64,000 bases of DNA. Source: WJMD01 sp964596015. Lineage in GTDB: Bacteria; Joyebacterota; Joyebacteria; Joyebacterales; Joyebacteraceae. This document shows, one piece after another, positions 27,001-36,112 of the stretch (positions are counted from its first letter, which is position 1; each line of letters starts with the position of its first letter). The notes beneath the pieces are model-generated. The model was not told the origin of the DNA. It did no database searches and was given only the letters and a program-made list of their open reading frames with translations. The stretch is taken from contig CAZQSB010000002.1 of assembly GCA_964596015.1 (NCBI GenBank), positions 1-64,000 on the forward strand, read 5' to 3'. The position numbers and the translations under genes were made by a program.

Positions 27001-28791
27001 CTACTCGCCGTCCTCGTCGTCGAGCCCGACGAACTCGATGTGAAGCTCCTTGAGGACGTCGCTCTCGACCTCGGACGGCGACCCGTCCATCAGCGAGAGC
27101 CCGCTGTAGGTCTTCGGGAACGCTATCGTGTCGCGAATGGAATCCTCGCCCGTCAGGAGCATGATGATGCGGTCCAGGCCGGGCGCGAGACCGCCGTGCG
27201 GCGGCGCGCCGTACTCGAGCGCCTTGAGGAGGAACCCGAAGCGCCGTTCCGCGTCCTCGCTCGTGATGCCGACGACCGCCATGACGCGCTCCTGGATGTC
27301 GCGGCGGTGGATACGGATGGAGCCCGACGCGATCTCGAAACCGTTCAACACGAGGTCGTAGAGCCGACCCAGCACCTTTCCGGGGTCGCTCTCCAGATGC
27401 TCGAGGTCCTCGGTGCGGGGCATCGAGAACATGTGGTGCTCCGCCTCCCAGGTCTCGGTGTCCTCGTTCCACGCGAAGAGCGGAAACTCGTTCACCCAGA
27501 GGAAGCGGAACTCGTCGGCGTCCTTCACAAGCTCGAGCTCGGCGGCGACCTCGTTCCGGAGCGCGCCGAGCACTGTGGCCGCGCGCTTCCACCGGTCGGC
27601 CGCGAAGAGCACCATGTCGCCCTCGGCGGCGCCTGAGCGCGCCAGGATCTCGCGGCCCTCCTCCTCCGACAGGAACTTGGCGATTCCGCCCGAGAGCCCG
27701 CAGGATTCGACCTTCGCCCAGGCGAGACCCTTCGCGCCGTGCTTCTTCGCGAGCTTCTCCTTCCTGTCGAGATCGCTTCGGCTCCACGTCGCGCAGCCGG
27801 GCGCGACGAGACACTTCACGACCCCGCCCGCGTCGACGGCGCCCTTGAAGACACGGAAGTCCGACTCGGCGACGATGTCGCTCACGTCCGTGAGCTCGAC
27901 TCCGAACCGGACGTCCGGCTTGTCGCTCCCGTAGCGGTCCATCGCCTCGCGATACGTGAGCCGCGGGAAGGGCGTCTCGATGTCGACGCCGCGGACCTCT
28001 TTCCAGAGCGTCTTCATGAGCCCTTCGGCGACGGCGAATACGTCGTTCTCGTCGACGAAGCTCATCTCGAGGTCGATCTGGGTGTGCTCCGGCTGCCGGT
28101 CCTTCCTGAGGTCCTCGTCGCGCAGGCACCGGGCCAGCTGGAAGTAGCGGTCGCACCCCGCGACCATCAGGATCTGCTTGTAGAGCTGGGGCGACTGCGG
28201 AAGCGCGTAGACCTTGCCCGGATGGACCCTTGAGGGGACGACGAAGTCGCGCGCTCCCTCCGGCGTCTTCTTCGCGAGCATCGGGGTCTCGATCTCGAGG
28301 AAGCCCTGCTCCGTAAGGTAGCGCCGCGTCGCCTGGGCCGCGACGTGGCGCGCCTCGACGAGTCGCTGCATGTGCGGGCGTCTGAGGTCGAGATAGCGAT
28401 ACTCGAGCCTGAGCTCGTCGCTCGCCTTGACCGGCTCCTCGAGAACGAAGGGCGGCGTCTTCGAGGTGTTGAGGACGCGCATCTCGCCGACCACGACCTC
28501 GATCTCCCCGGTCGGGAGGTCCGCGTTCACCGTGCCCTCCGGGCGCGCTCCCGCCGTCCCGACGGCCGCGATGACATCCTCGGCGCCCAGATCGCCGGCC
28601 CTCTCGGAGAGCGCCGGGTCGTCGTCCGGGCGGAAGACGATCTGGGTCGTGCCGTGGCGGTCCCGGAGATCGATGAAGAGGAGTCCGCCGAGGTTCCTTC
28701 TCCTGTGCACCCACCCCATGAGGACGACACGCTTCCCGGTGTCGTCCTTCCGAAGCTCGCCGCACGTGTGTGTTCTCTTGAGATCGCCCAT
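27001..28791 (-). CDS. aspS: Aspartate--tRNA ligase, bacterial type with GAD domain
   Basis: 596 aa. N-terminal OB anticodon-binding domain (R-T-H-T-C-G-E-L, G-W-V-H-R-R-R-N-L-G-G), then the class II core with F-L-E-I-E-T-P-M-L, R-D-E-D-L-R-K-D-R-Q-P-E and G-L-A-P-G-L-D-R. The bacterial GAD insertion lies at about 290-420. The chosen ATG 28791 gives the usual N-terminus. A GTG at 28812 overlaps the hisS stop (GTGA), has GGGAG upstream, and would add seven residues. Discriminating or non-discriminating status cannot be decided from sequence alone. Confidence 0.95.
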   Translation of the reverse strand: MGDLKRTHTCGELRKDDTGKRVVLMGWVHRRRNLGGLLFIDLRDRHGTTQIVFRPDDDPALSERAGDLGAEDVIAAVGTAGARPEGTVNADLPTGEIEVVVGEMRVLNTSKTPPFVLEEPVKASDELRLEYRYLDLRRPHMQRLVEARHVAAQATRRYLTEQGFLEIETPMLAKKTPEGARDFVVPSRVHPGKVYALPQSPQLYKQILMVAGCDRYFQLARCLRDEDLRKDRQPEHTQIDLEMSFVDENDVFAVAEGLMKTLWKEVRGVDIETPFPRLTYREAMDRYGSDKPDVRFGVELTDVSDIVAESDFRVFKGAVDAGGVVKCLVAPGCATWSRSDLDRKEKLAKKHGAKGLAWAKVESCGLSGGIAKFLSEEEGREILARSGAAEGDMVLFAADRWKRAATVLGALRNEVAAELELVKDADEFRFLWVNEFPLFAWNEDTETWEAEHHMFSMPRTEDLEHLESDPGKVLGRLYDLVLNGFEIASGSIRIHRRDIQERVMAVVGITSEDAERRFGFLLKALEYGAPPHGGLAPGLDRIIMLLTGEDSIRDTIAFPKTYSGLSLMDGSPSEVESDVLKELHIEFVGLDDEDGE

Positions 28792-28808
28792 AGGTTCCAA
28801 TGCGCTCG

Positions 28809-30074
28809 TCACGACGTTCTCCCGCCTGCCTTGATGTGTTCGGCCAGTTTCTCGAGCGGAACGCTCTCCTGCTCGCCCGAGTCCATGTCCTTGACCTCCG
28901 CCTCGCCGCGTTCCATCTCCTGCTCCGCGAGGATCACGACCCGGCCCGCGCCGAGCTTCCCCGCCTCCTTCATCTGCGCCTTCATGCTGCGCGACTGGTA
29001 GTCGCGCTCGACGCTCACGGCGTCCCGAAGCTCGCCCGCGAGACCCGCGGCCGCGAGCTCGGCCTCCTCTCCGACGGCGATGATGTAGACGTCGGGGCCG
29101 GGCTCCCCGGCCTCGAAAGCGCCCTCGCTCTCGAGCGCCGCGATGACCCGCTCGACCCCGGCCGATACGCCGCACGCCGGGGTCGCCTCGCCGCCCAGCT
29201 CCTCCACCAGTCGATCGTAGCGCCCGCCGCCGCAGAGCGCGCTCTGGGCTCCGAGCGACCCGTGATGCACCTCGAAGACGGTCTTCGTGTAGTAATCGAG
29301 CCCTCGCGCCAGCGCCGCGTCCACCTCGAACGGCACGCCCGCGCGCGTCAGGTGCGTCTGCACGGCCCCGAAGTGCTCGGCGCACTCCTCGCAGAGCGCG
29401 TCGAGGATGGAGGGGGCGCCCTCGAGGAGCTCGAGGCAGCGCTCGTTCTTGCAGTCGAACATCCGCCTCGGGTTGCGCTCGTATCGCTCGCGACAGTCGT
29501 CGCAGAACGAGTCGAGCTCACCTCCGAGCTCCGCTCTGAGAAGCTCGTTGTACGCGGGCGTGCAGTTCGGACACCCGGCGCTGTTGATCCGGGCGCCGAC
29601 GCCCTCGAGGCCGAGCCGCTCGAAGATGCGGACGGAGAAGCCGACGATCTCGGCGTCGACGCCCGGGCTCATCGAGCCGATGGCCTCCAGTCCCCACTGC
29701 CAGAACTGACGATAGCGTCCGGCCTGAGGACGCTCGTAGCGGAACATCGGGCAGAAGTAGTAGAGCTTCGTCACGCGCGCGCTCCGCCCCATCGAGTGCT
29801 CGATGTACGAGCGCACGACGCCGGCAGTCCCCTCGGGCCGGAGGGTGAGGCTCCGCCCCTTCCGGTCCTCGAAGGTGTACATCTCCTTGCGGACGATGTC
29901 GGTCGAGTCGCCGATGCCGCGCGTGAAGAGCTCGGTCTCCTCGAAGACGGGCGTCCGGATCTCGCGGTATCCGTATCGCTCCGCCGTGTCGCGGAAGATC
30001 CGCTCGACGCGGTTCCACTTCCAGCTCTCGCCGGGGAGGATGTCCTGCGTGCCTCTCGGCGCCTTGTACTTCAT
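28809..30074 (-). CDS. hisS: Histidine--tRNA ligase
   Basis: 421 aa from ATG 30074, which overlaps the VanZ-like stop (ATGA). Class II motifs: L-R-P-E-G-T-A-G-V-V-R, F-R-Y-E-R-P-Q-A-G-R-Y-R-Q-F-W-Q, and the His-specific L-D-Y-Y-T-K-T-V-F-E. An insertion at about 175-255 carries four Cys pairs (C-P-N-C, C-D-D-C, C-K-N-E-R-C, C-E-E-C), probably binding zinc, as in some deep-branching HisRS. The C-terminal anticodon-binding domain is complete. Confidence 0.95.
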   Translation of the reverse strand: MKYKAPRGTQDILPGESWKWNRVERIFRDTAERYGYREIRTPVFEETELFTRGIGDSTDIVRKEMYTFEDRKGRSLTLRPEGTAGVVRSYIEHSMGRSARVTKLYYFCPMFRYERPQAGRYRQFWQWGLEAIGSMSPGVDAEIVGFSVRIFERLGLEGVGARINSAGCPNCTPAYNELLRAELGGELDSFCDDCRERYERNPRRMFDCKNERCLELLEGAPSILDALCEECAEHFGAVQTHLTRAGVPFEVDAALARGLDYYTKTVFEVHHGSLGAQSALCGGGRYDRLVEELGGEATPACGVSAGVERVIAALESEGAFEAGEPGPDVYIIAVGEEAELAAAGLAGELRDAVSVERDYQSRSMKAQMKEAGKLGAGRVVILAEQEMERGEAEVKDMDSGEQESVPLEKLAEHIKAGGRTS

Positions 30075-30502
30075 GCCTTGCCCTCTCTGCGCTTCATCAT
30101 TCCGTGGTAGACCAACGCCGCCACGAGAGCTCCGAAGAGCGCCCCGGTGACGTCGGCCACCCAGTCGAGGCCTTCGAAGAGCCGTCCCGGGACCGTGACC
30201 TGATAGAGCTCGTCGAGTATCCCGATGAGCGCCCCCAGACCGACCGTGTACAGGATCGCCCAGCGGCGCCGGCGGTCCGGCAGCGTCTTCATGAACGCCC
30301 AGAGCACGAGCGCGCCGAGTCCCGAGTACTCCGCGAAGTGCGAGACCTTGTCGCTCAGCTTGAACTCGCCGATCACAGGCCGAAGCTGTGGGATCGACGA
30401 GACGCCGAAAATGAGAAGGACGTACGCCGCGGCCGGCACCCACGCCGTCAGGCGGCGCTCCGTCTCTGTGTTCAAATGACCGCCTCCGGCCGAGGCTCCC
30501 AT
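30071..30502 (-). CDS. VanZ-like family membrane protein
   Basis: 143 aa from ATG 30502; a TTG at 30475 with GGAGG upstream is a reasonable alternative. Four TM helices with the VanZ-like landmarks: D-K-V-S-H-F-A-E-Y in the first loop and D-E-L-Y-Q later, followed by R-L-F-E-G-L-D-W-V-A-D-V-T-G-A. VanZ confers teicoplanin resistance in enterococci, but most family members, including this one, have no known function. It sits between the cytochrome c biogenesis pair and hisS. Confidence 0.8.
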   Translation of the reverse strand: MGASAGGGHLNTETERRLTAWVPAAAYVLLIFGVSSIPQLRPVIGEFKLSDKVSHFAEYSGLGALVLWAFMKTLPDRRRRWAILYTVGLGALIGILDELYQVTVPGRLFEGLDWVADVTGALFGALVAALVYHGMMKRREGKA

Positions 30503-30553
30503 CACGTCCCGCGCAGCCTGCTCCGGCTGCGCATTCCGGGGGGAACGCTGCGG

Positions 30554-31360
30554 CTATCCGTACGAGTGGAGTCCCCCGAGGATCATGCTCCCGAGGATCG
30601 TGAAGATCGTCATCGCGAACCCCACGACCGACAACACCGCCGGCGCCGTTCCCCGCCATCCGCGCACGAGCCTGACGTGCAGATAGATGGCGTAGATGAG
30701 CCACACGATGAGAGAGCTGGTCTCCTTCGGGTCCCACGACCAGGGCCTTCCCCACGCCTGCTGCGCCCAGACCGCGCCGGCGAAGAGCGCGCCGATGGTG
30801 AAGAGCGGGAACCCGATGCCGATGGCGCGGTAGGTCACGCGGTCGAGCGCCTCGGGGTCCGGGAGCCGGCTCGGTGGGCCGTCGCCGCGGATGAGATAGA
30901 GCACCGACGCGACGAAGGCCACCGCGAACGCGGCCTCCCCGAGGACCGCCAGCGACACGTGGATCCAGAGCCAGTAGCTCTGAAGCGCCGGGATGAGCTG
31001 CTGGTTGACTTCTGTCGGGAAGAGAGACGCCACGACGATGAGCGCGAACGCCACGGGCGACGCGAGCACGGTCAGGAGCTCAAGCCCCTTCCGCCTCCAG
31101 ATGAGAAGGAACCCGAACGCCGCCGCCCAGGCGAAGAGAGAGAGGTACTCGAAGAGGTTCGCGATGGGCGGATGACCCGCCGCGATCCCGCGGGCGATGA
31201 TCGCCGCCGTATTGAGCGCGAAACCGGCCAGCGTCAGCGCGAAGGTGACGCGACGCACGGCCGCGCTTCTGGTGCCGATGTAGATCGAAGCCGTCACGGT
31301 GCCCGCGAGATAGCACCAGAAGGCGCCCCAGAAGAGCAGCATGTCGACGTTCCCGGTCAT
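30554..31360 (-). CDS. ccsA: Cytochrome c biogenesis protein CcsA/ResC (System II heme handling)
   Basis: 268 aa, eight predicted TM helices. The heme-handling motif appears as W-G-R-P-W-S-W-D-P-K-E, with conserved His in W-I-H-V-S-L and the final L-H-S-Y. CcsA carries heme out and, with ResB/Ccs1, attaches it to apocytochrome c. It overlaps the resB gene by four bases, so the pair makes a complete System II synthetase. Confidence 0.88.
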   Translation of the reverse strand: MTGNVDMLLFWGAFWCYLAGTVTASIYIGTRSAAVRRVTFALTLAGFALNTAAIIARGIAAGHPPIANLFEYLSLFAWAAAFGFLLIWRRKGLELLTVLASPVAFALIVVASLFPTEVNQQLIPALQSYWLWIHVSLAVLGEAAFAVAFVASVLYLIRGDGPPSRLPDPEALDRVTYRAIGIGFPLFTIGALFAGAVWAQQAWGRPWSWDPKETSSLIVWLIYAIYLHVRLVRGWRGTAPAVLSVVGFAMTIFTILGSMILGGLHSYG

Positions 31361-32544
31361 TCGTCACCTCCTCCGCCGCCCGCCCCGCCCGTCCGGCGCG
31401 GGGTCGCGGGCTCCCGCCGGAACCAGAAGAGCAGCACGATACCCAGGGAGATCGCGGCGAACCCGACGTACATCAGCGGGGTCCCCGGCTGGTACGACAC
31501 CTGGAAACGGGTGAGCCCGGTGCTGAAGTCGGGCCGATAGTCGAGAAGGAAAAGGCGGACGGGCAGGTCGGCATCGGGCATGTGGCCTCTCTCGCCCACG
31601 AAGAGCCACTGCTCTCTGACGACGTCGCCCGCGTCGGCCACCTGCACGCGAACCGCCGGGTTCCGGTGGAACACAGAGGCCGGAGCGGCGGTTCGCGTTT
31701 CGATATCGTAGGTGAAATCGCTGATGAATTCCACCGCTTTCAGCGTGATGTCGGTCCCGGGAACGTTGACCGTGACGTTCGGGGCGATCAGGAACTCCTC
31801 GTGCCACGTGTCGCCCGTCTCGTCCCGGAGGACGGCCCGGACGAGCGCCGTGGTGAACGAGTCCGGCGCCGGGAGCATCTCGTACTGGAAGATCCCGATG
31901 CCGTTGTGGAAGAGGGGGTGGTTGACCTCGATGCGCTCGGTGCGGAGCTCACTGCCGTCCTCGAGGAGCGTCACGATAGAGAGGTACTCGGCGAGCGCTC
32001 CCTCATCCGTGAACTCGGTGCGCGCCTCCTCGACCCGAAGCGAGAAGCCGCCCTCCGGGACCTCCATGATGTCGCCGGGCGCGAGGAACCGGGCTCCCGG
32101 GTAGCTGAATCCCGAGACCGCCGACACGAGACCGCCGATGAGCACCACGCCCATCCCGATGTGGGTGAGAAAGGAGCCCAGCGGCGCCGGCGCGAACGGA
32201 TGCGCCCCGCGCGCAGTCCTCGCGACGCGCACGACGCCGCAGGAGACGAGCGAAAGCGTGAGGAGCGCGAGCACCCCCGAAAAGTACCAGGTCGAGAAGA
32301 CGTGGTGGAGCCCCAGTCGGACGACGAGGAGTCCGAGCGCGTGGCCGAAGCGTTCGACGTAGGCGGTCTCGGGCAGGTTCTGCCCGATGCCGAGGCCGGC
32401 CAGCGCGAGCGCGGCGACCACGACGAGAAGCCACACGGCCGTCCGCATCGAGACGATCCACCGCCTGACGGCGGGGACGACCGCGACGAGGATGGCGGCC
32501 GCAGCCGCGCCGATCACGATCGGTATGTACGGGTTCCAGGGCAT
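31357..32544 (-). CDS. resB: Cytochrome c biogenesis protein ResB (Ccs1)
   Basis: 395 aa. TM helices at about 7-25, 35-55, 85-105, 125-150 and 360-380 surround a periplasmic domain of about 200 residues. ResB features include an early M-R-T-A-V-W-L-L, F-S-T-W-Y-F-S, and L-T-H-I-G-M-G-V-V-L-I-G-G followed by the large loop. Starts immediately after the hypB stop and overlaps ccsA. Its position inside the hydrogenase maturation run suggests that a c-type cytochrome partner matters for the hydrogenase, which is an inference. A Gly-rich tail closes the protein. Confidence 0.83.
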   Translation of the reverse strand: MPWNPYIPIVIGAAAAAILVAVVPAVRRWIVSMRTAVWLLVVVAALALAGLGIGQNLPETAYVERFGHALGLLVVRLGLHHVFSTWYFSGVLALLTLSLVSCGVVRVARTARGAHPFAPAPLGSFLTHIGMGVVLIGGLVSAVSGFSYPGARFLAPGDIMEVPEGGFSLRVEEARTEFTDEGALAEYLSIVTLLEDGSELRTERIEVNHPLFHNGIGIFQYEMLPAPDSFTTALVRAVLRDETGDTWHEEFLIAPNVTVNVPGTDITLKAVEFISDFTYDIETRTAAPASVFHRNPAVRVQVADAGDVVREQWLFVGERGHMPDADLPVRLFLLDYRPDFSTGLTRFQVSYQPGTPLMYVGFAAISLGIVLLFWFRREPATPRRTGGAGGGGGDE

Positions 32545-33204
32545 CTACGCGCGCTTCTCCTCGAGACGTGCGGTGATCCAGGCGATCCACTCATCGATCC
32601 CCTCGCCCGTTATCGCCGAGACATGAAGGAGCTCGCAATCCGAGTTCAGGACCTCGATCTCGCGCTTCACCTTCTCGACGTCGTAGTCGAGATACGACAG
32701 GAGGTCGATCTTGTTCAGGATAGCCAGACGGGATTCGTAGAAGATGGTCGGGTACTTCATCGGCTTGTCGTCGCCCTCGGTCGTCGCAAGGAGGACGACC
32801 TTCCCGTCCTCGCCCAGGTCGTACGTCGAGGGGCAGATGAGGTTGCCGACGTTCTCGATGAAGATGATGTCGGCGTTCGCGACGTCGAGCTGGGGCAGGA
32901 CCTCTGCGACCATCTTCGCGCTCAGGTGACACCCGCCGCCCGTGTTGATCTGTACGCCGGTCGCGCCGTGCGCCTTGACGCGATCGAGGTCGCGCGTCGT
33001 ACTGACGTCGCCCTCGATGACGAGAACGCGGAGGTCCTGCGGCAACCGGTCCAGCGTCGTCTCGAGAAGCGTCGTCTTGCCCGAGCCGGGCGAGCTGATG
33101 AAGTTCAAGACGAGCGCGCCCGCCGCGTCGAACTCCTTGCGGTTCTCCGCAGCGATGCGGTCGTTCTCGCTCAGTATCTTCTTTCCGACATCCACCTTCG
33201 CCAT
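32545..33204 (-). CDS. hypB: Hydrogenase nickel incorporation GTPase HypB
   Basis: 219 aa from ATG 33204 (AGAGGAAC upstream). P-loop S-S-P-G-S-G-K-T-T-L, switch region E-G-D-V-S-T-T-R-D, the Ni/Zn-binding G-G-G-C-H-L-S-A-K-M, and N-K-I-D-L-L for guanine specificity. It lacks both the N-terminal CxxCGC nickel site and a His-rich stretch, so it is the minimal form. HypB hydrolyses GTP to drive Ni2+ transfer from HypA into the [NiFe]-hydrogenase large subunit. Confidence 0.94.
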   Translation of the reverse strand: MAKVDVGKKILSENDRIAAENRKEFDAAGALVLNFISSPGSGKTTLLETTLDRLPQDLRVLVIEGDVSTTRDLDRVKAHGATGVQINTGGGCHLSAKMVAEVLPQLDVANADIIFIENVGNLICPSTYDLGEDGKVVLLATTEGDDKPMKYPTIFYESRLAILNKIDLLSYLDYDVEKVKREIEVLNSDCELLHVSAITGEGIDEWIAWITARLEEKRA

Positions 33205-33263
33205 GTCGTTCCTCTCCGTGTGTCGTGTGTCCTGCGTTCGCGCCCTCGGCGCGAACGCCGCCC

Positions 33264-33644
33264 TTACCCGATACCGTCTCTCGATGTCAGCCCGGCGCCG
33301 TCCTCGTCGATCTCGAGCTCGCGAATGGCCAGCTCCAGACCCGACTCGATCTCGATGTCCACCGACTCGCATTTCGGACATCCGAGCGCGATCTCCCGAT
33401 ACTCGAACGTGCTGCCGCACGACCTGCATCGCCCGGCCAGCGGGATCTCGTTCACGACAAGCTCGGCGCCCTCGTAGGGTCCGCCCGTCGTGATGACCTC
33501 GAACGCCTCGCGAAGGAGGATCGGCTCGATGGTCGACCCCTTCCCCACGTCGAGGAAGATCCTGAGAAGCCGCGCGCCCGGATGCTCCTCCATCGTCCGC
33601 TCCACGATGTCGAGCATGCTCTGACAGATGGACAGTTCGTGCAT
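33264..33644 (-). CDS. hypA: Hydrogenase nickel incorporation protein HypA
   Basis: 126 aa. It starts M-H-E-L-S-I, with the N-terminal nickel ligands (amine and His2). The zinc site is C-R-S-C followed by C-P-K-C. Small Ni2+ metallochaperone that works with HypB. About ten residues longer at the C-terminus than typical HypA. Confidence 0.93.
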   Translation of the reverse strand: MHELSICQSMLDIVERTMEEHPGARLLRIFLDVGKGSTIEPILLREAFEVITTGGPYEGAELVVNEIPLAGRCRSCGSTFEYREIALGCPKCESVDIEIESGLELAIRELEIDEDGAGLTSRDGIG

Positions 33645-33697
33645 TCGGTCCTCTCTCGTGCGCCCGTCGTCTCCGGGAAGGTGTGCGGGCCCCTCTC

Positions 33698-34711
33698 TCA
33701 GCAGATCCTCGGAAGCTGGACTCCCTCGAGCATGAGAAGCGGCCTCGCTCCGCCCACTCTCGTGCGGAGCGTGACGCCGGGCGGGCCGCCCGCGCGGCCG
33801 ATGATCGCCGCGTTCCGGCCGAGGTCGTGAGTCCGAAGCGCTTCGACGACGCGCTCGGCGTCGCTCTCCGGCACGACGGCGACCGCCTTCCCCTCGTTCG
33901 CCATGTAGAGCGGGTCGAAGCCGAGAATGTCGGTCACCGACCGGACGTCATCGCGGACGGGGACCGACGCCTCGTCGATCTCGATGCCGACTCCGGAGCG
34001 CGACGAGAGCTCGTTCAGCGTCGTGGCGAGTCCTCCCCGGGTCGGGTCGCGCATGACGCGCGTGTCCGGGGAGGCGGCGAGGATGACGCCGGCGATCTCA
34101 TGGAGCGGCGCGCAGTCGCTCGCGATGGTCTCGTCGATCCGGAACTCCTCCCGCGCGACGAGGATGGCCGTCTCGTGGTCGCCGACGGTCCCGCTCACGA
34201 TGACGGCGTCTCCTTCCCGCACGCGGTCGCCCGCGAGCTCGACGCCGCCCGGTATGAACCCGACGCCCGCCGTGTTCAGGATGAGCCCACCCAGCCCCCC
34301 GCGCTCGACGACCTTCGTGTCGCCGGCCGCGACCACGACGCCCGCGGCCCCGGCCGTGCGCGCCACCGAGCGGAGCACGCGCTCGAGGTCGGCGAGAGCG
34401 AGGCCCTCCTCCGCGACGACGCCGAGTGTGAGCGCCTTCGCCGTGGCTCCCTTCATGGCGAGGTCGTTGACGGTGCCCGCGACGGCGAGACTCCCGATGT
34501 CGCCACCGGGAAAGAAGAGCGGCTGGACGACGAACGAGTCGGTCGTGACGGCGAGCCGTCCGGGCTCGACAAGCTCCGAGATGTCGGCCGCGTCGTCGAG
34601 CGCGTCGAGGATCGGGTTGCCGAGCGCGCCGATGACGACACGGGCGATGAGCTCGTGCATGAGTCGCCCGCCGCTTCCGTGCGCCAGCGTGATGGTGTCG
34701 TCGCGCTTCAA
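33698..34711 (-). CDS. hypE: Hydrogenase maturation protein HypE (carbamoyl dehydratase)
   Basis: 337 aa. PurM-like fold with A-H-G-S-G-G-R-L-M-H-E-L, T-T-D-S-F-V-V, V-N-D-L-A-M-K-G-A and M-R-D-P-T-R-G-G. It ends P-R-I-C, the C-terminal Cys that accepts the carbamoyl group from HypF and is dehydrated with ATP to a thiocyanate, the source of the iron cyanide ligands. Gap of 22 bases to hypD. Confidence 0.95.
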   Translation of the reverse strand: MKRDDTITLAHGSGGRLMHELIARVVIGALGNPILDALDDAADISELVEPGRLAVTTDSFVVQPLFFPGGDIGSLAVAGTVNDLAMKGATAKALTLGVVAEEGLALADLERVLRSVARTAGAAGVVVAAGDTKVVERGGLGGLILNTAGVGFIPGGVELAGDRVREGDAVIVSGTVGDHETAILVAREEFRIDETIASDCAPLHEIAGVILAASPDTRVMRDPTRGGLATTLNELSSRSGVGIEIDEASVPVRDDVRSVTDILGFDPLYMANEGKAVAVVPESDAERVVEALRTHDLGRNAAIIGRAGGPPGVTLRTRVGGARPLLMLEGVQLPRIC

Positions 34712-34733
34712 GCGTGCCTCCCGTCGAGGCGGC

Positions 34734-35843
34734 TCACGTCCGCTTCTCGTATCTGAAGTGCGCCGCGCAGGAACCCTCGGAGCTTACCATGCAGGGGCCC
34801 ACCGCGTCGCGCGGCGTACAGGTCGTTCCGAAGAGCGGGCACTCGCCCGGCAGCTTCAGCCCCAGCATGATGGCGCCGCAGATGCAGCCCTCGGGCTCGG
34901 ACGGATGCATGGCCTCGATGCCGAGCCTCGTCCCGGCGTCTCTGTGCCGCAGGGATTCGCCGAGCGCGTAGCCGCTCGCGGGGATCGTCCCGATGCCCCG
35001 CCACTCGGCGTCCGCGACCTCGAAGACCTCGTCGAGGAGCGCGAGCGCCGTCGGGTTCCCCTCGGGTCTCACGGCGCGCGCGTACTGGGTCTCGACGCGG
35101 GCCCCGCTCCCGGCTCTCACGTCGCGGACCTGCTCGAGGAGCATGATGATGCTCGCGAGGACATCGAGCGGCTCAAAGCCCGCGACGACACACGGGATGT
35201 TGCCGTCGCGGGCGATCGGCCGGTACGCGTTCGAGCCGATGATCGAGCTCACATGTCCCGGGCAGAGGAAGCCGTCGAGCGCGCGGCCCGGAACCCGAAC
35301 GAGGAACTCGAGGGCGGGCGGAACCAGTTTGAAGAAGGGGAAGACCGAGATGTTCGGGATCGCGCGACGCTCGGCCTCGAGGAGCGCCGCCGCAACGGTC
35401 GGCGACGTCGTCTCGAACCCGACGCCGATGAAGACGACCTCGCGCCCGGGCTCGGCTTCAGCCAGCTCCACGGCGTCCAGGGCGCTCGTCACCACGCGGA
35501 CATCGGCCCCCGCGGCGCGCTCACGCTCGAGCGACGACTCCGAGCCGGGGACGCGCATCATGTCGCCGAAGGTCGCGACCGTCACATCGGGCCGCCGCGC
35601 GGCTTCGATGGTCTGGTCGATCTCGCCGAGCGGCGTCACGCAGACGGGACAGCCGGGCCCGGACAGGAGCCTGAGCTCGTCCGGCATGAGCGAACGTATC
35701 CCGGCGCGGCCGATGGCGACGGTGTGCGTGCCGCAGACCTCCATGAGCGCCGTCGGGCCTTCCACGAGCTCCTCGATGCGGCGCACGAGACCCTCGGCCT
35801 CGGGTCCGCTTCGGAACCCCTCGAAGTCGAGAGGCTCGCTCAT
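34734..35843 (-). CDS. hypD: Hydrogenase maturation protein HypD
   Basis: 369 aa. All signatures are present: M-E-V-C-G-T-H-T-V, G-P-G-C-P-V-C-V-T-P, G-V-G-F-E-T-T-S-P-T, L-C-P-G-H-V-S. The C-terminal 4Fe-4S cluster Cys are in G-C-I-C-G, C-P-L-F-G-T-T-C-T-P and E-G-S-C. HypD with HypC assembles the Fe(CN)2CO unit. Overlaps hypC by ATGA. Confidence 0.95.
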   Translation of the reverse strand: MSEPLDFEGFRSGPEAEGLVRRIEELVEGPTALMEVCGTHTVAIGRAGIRSLMPDELRLLSGPGCPVCVTPLGEIDQTIEAARRPDVTVATFGDMMRVPGSESSLERERAAGADVRVVTSALDAVELAEAEPGREVVFIGVGFETTSPTVAAALLEAERRAIPNISVFPFFKLVPPALEFLVRVPGRALDGFLCPGHVSSIIGSNAYRPIARDGNIPCVVAGFEPLDVLASIIMLLEQVRDVRAGSGARVETQYARAVRPEGNPTALALLDEVFEVADAEWRGIGTIPASGYALGESLRHRDAGTRLGIEAMHPSEPEGCICGAIMLGLKLPGECPLFGTTCTPRDAVGPCMVSSEGSCAAHFRYEKRT

Positions 35844-36094
35844 CGGTCGCTCCCGTCGGGTCCCGAGGAGCCCCTGTCGGCGGCCTCCGCCATCTCACGG
35901 AAGAGCCGCATCGTCTCGAGCGCCGACTCGCGGTCGACCTTCTCGATGGCGTAGCCCGCGTGCACGAGCACGTAGTCGTCCACGGCCGCGTCAGGCAAAA
36001 GGCTCAACTCGACCTCGCGGGTGATGCCGCCGAAGTCGACCTTCGCCCGCGTGCCGTCGACCTCGCGGACCAGTCCTGGTACGGCAAGACACAT
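35840..36094 (-). CDS. hypC: Hydrogenase maturation chaperone HypC
   Basis: 84 aa starting M-C-L-A-V-P-G with the essential Cys2; V-D-F-G-G-I-T-R-E-V and Y-V-L-V-H-A-G-Y-A-I are typical. It partners with HypD and then delivers the iron unit to the hydrogenase precursor. The gene lies between hypF and hypD, 18 bases after hypF. Confidence 0.94.
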   Translation of the reverse strand: MCLAVPGLVREVDGTRAKVDFGGITREVELSLLPDAAVDDYVLVHAGYAIEKVDRESALETMRLFREMAEAADRGSSGPDGSDR

Positions 36095-36112
36095 CCTGTT
36101 CTCCAGACTTCT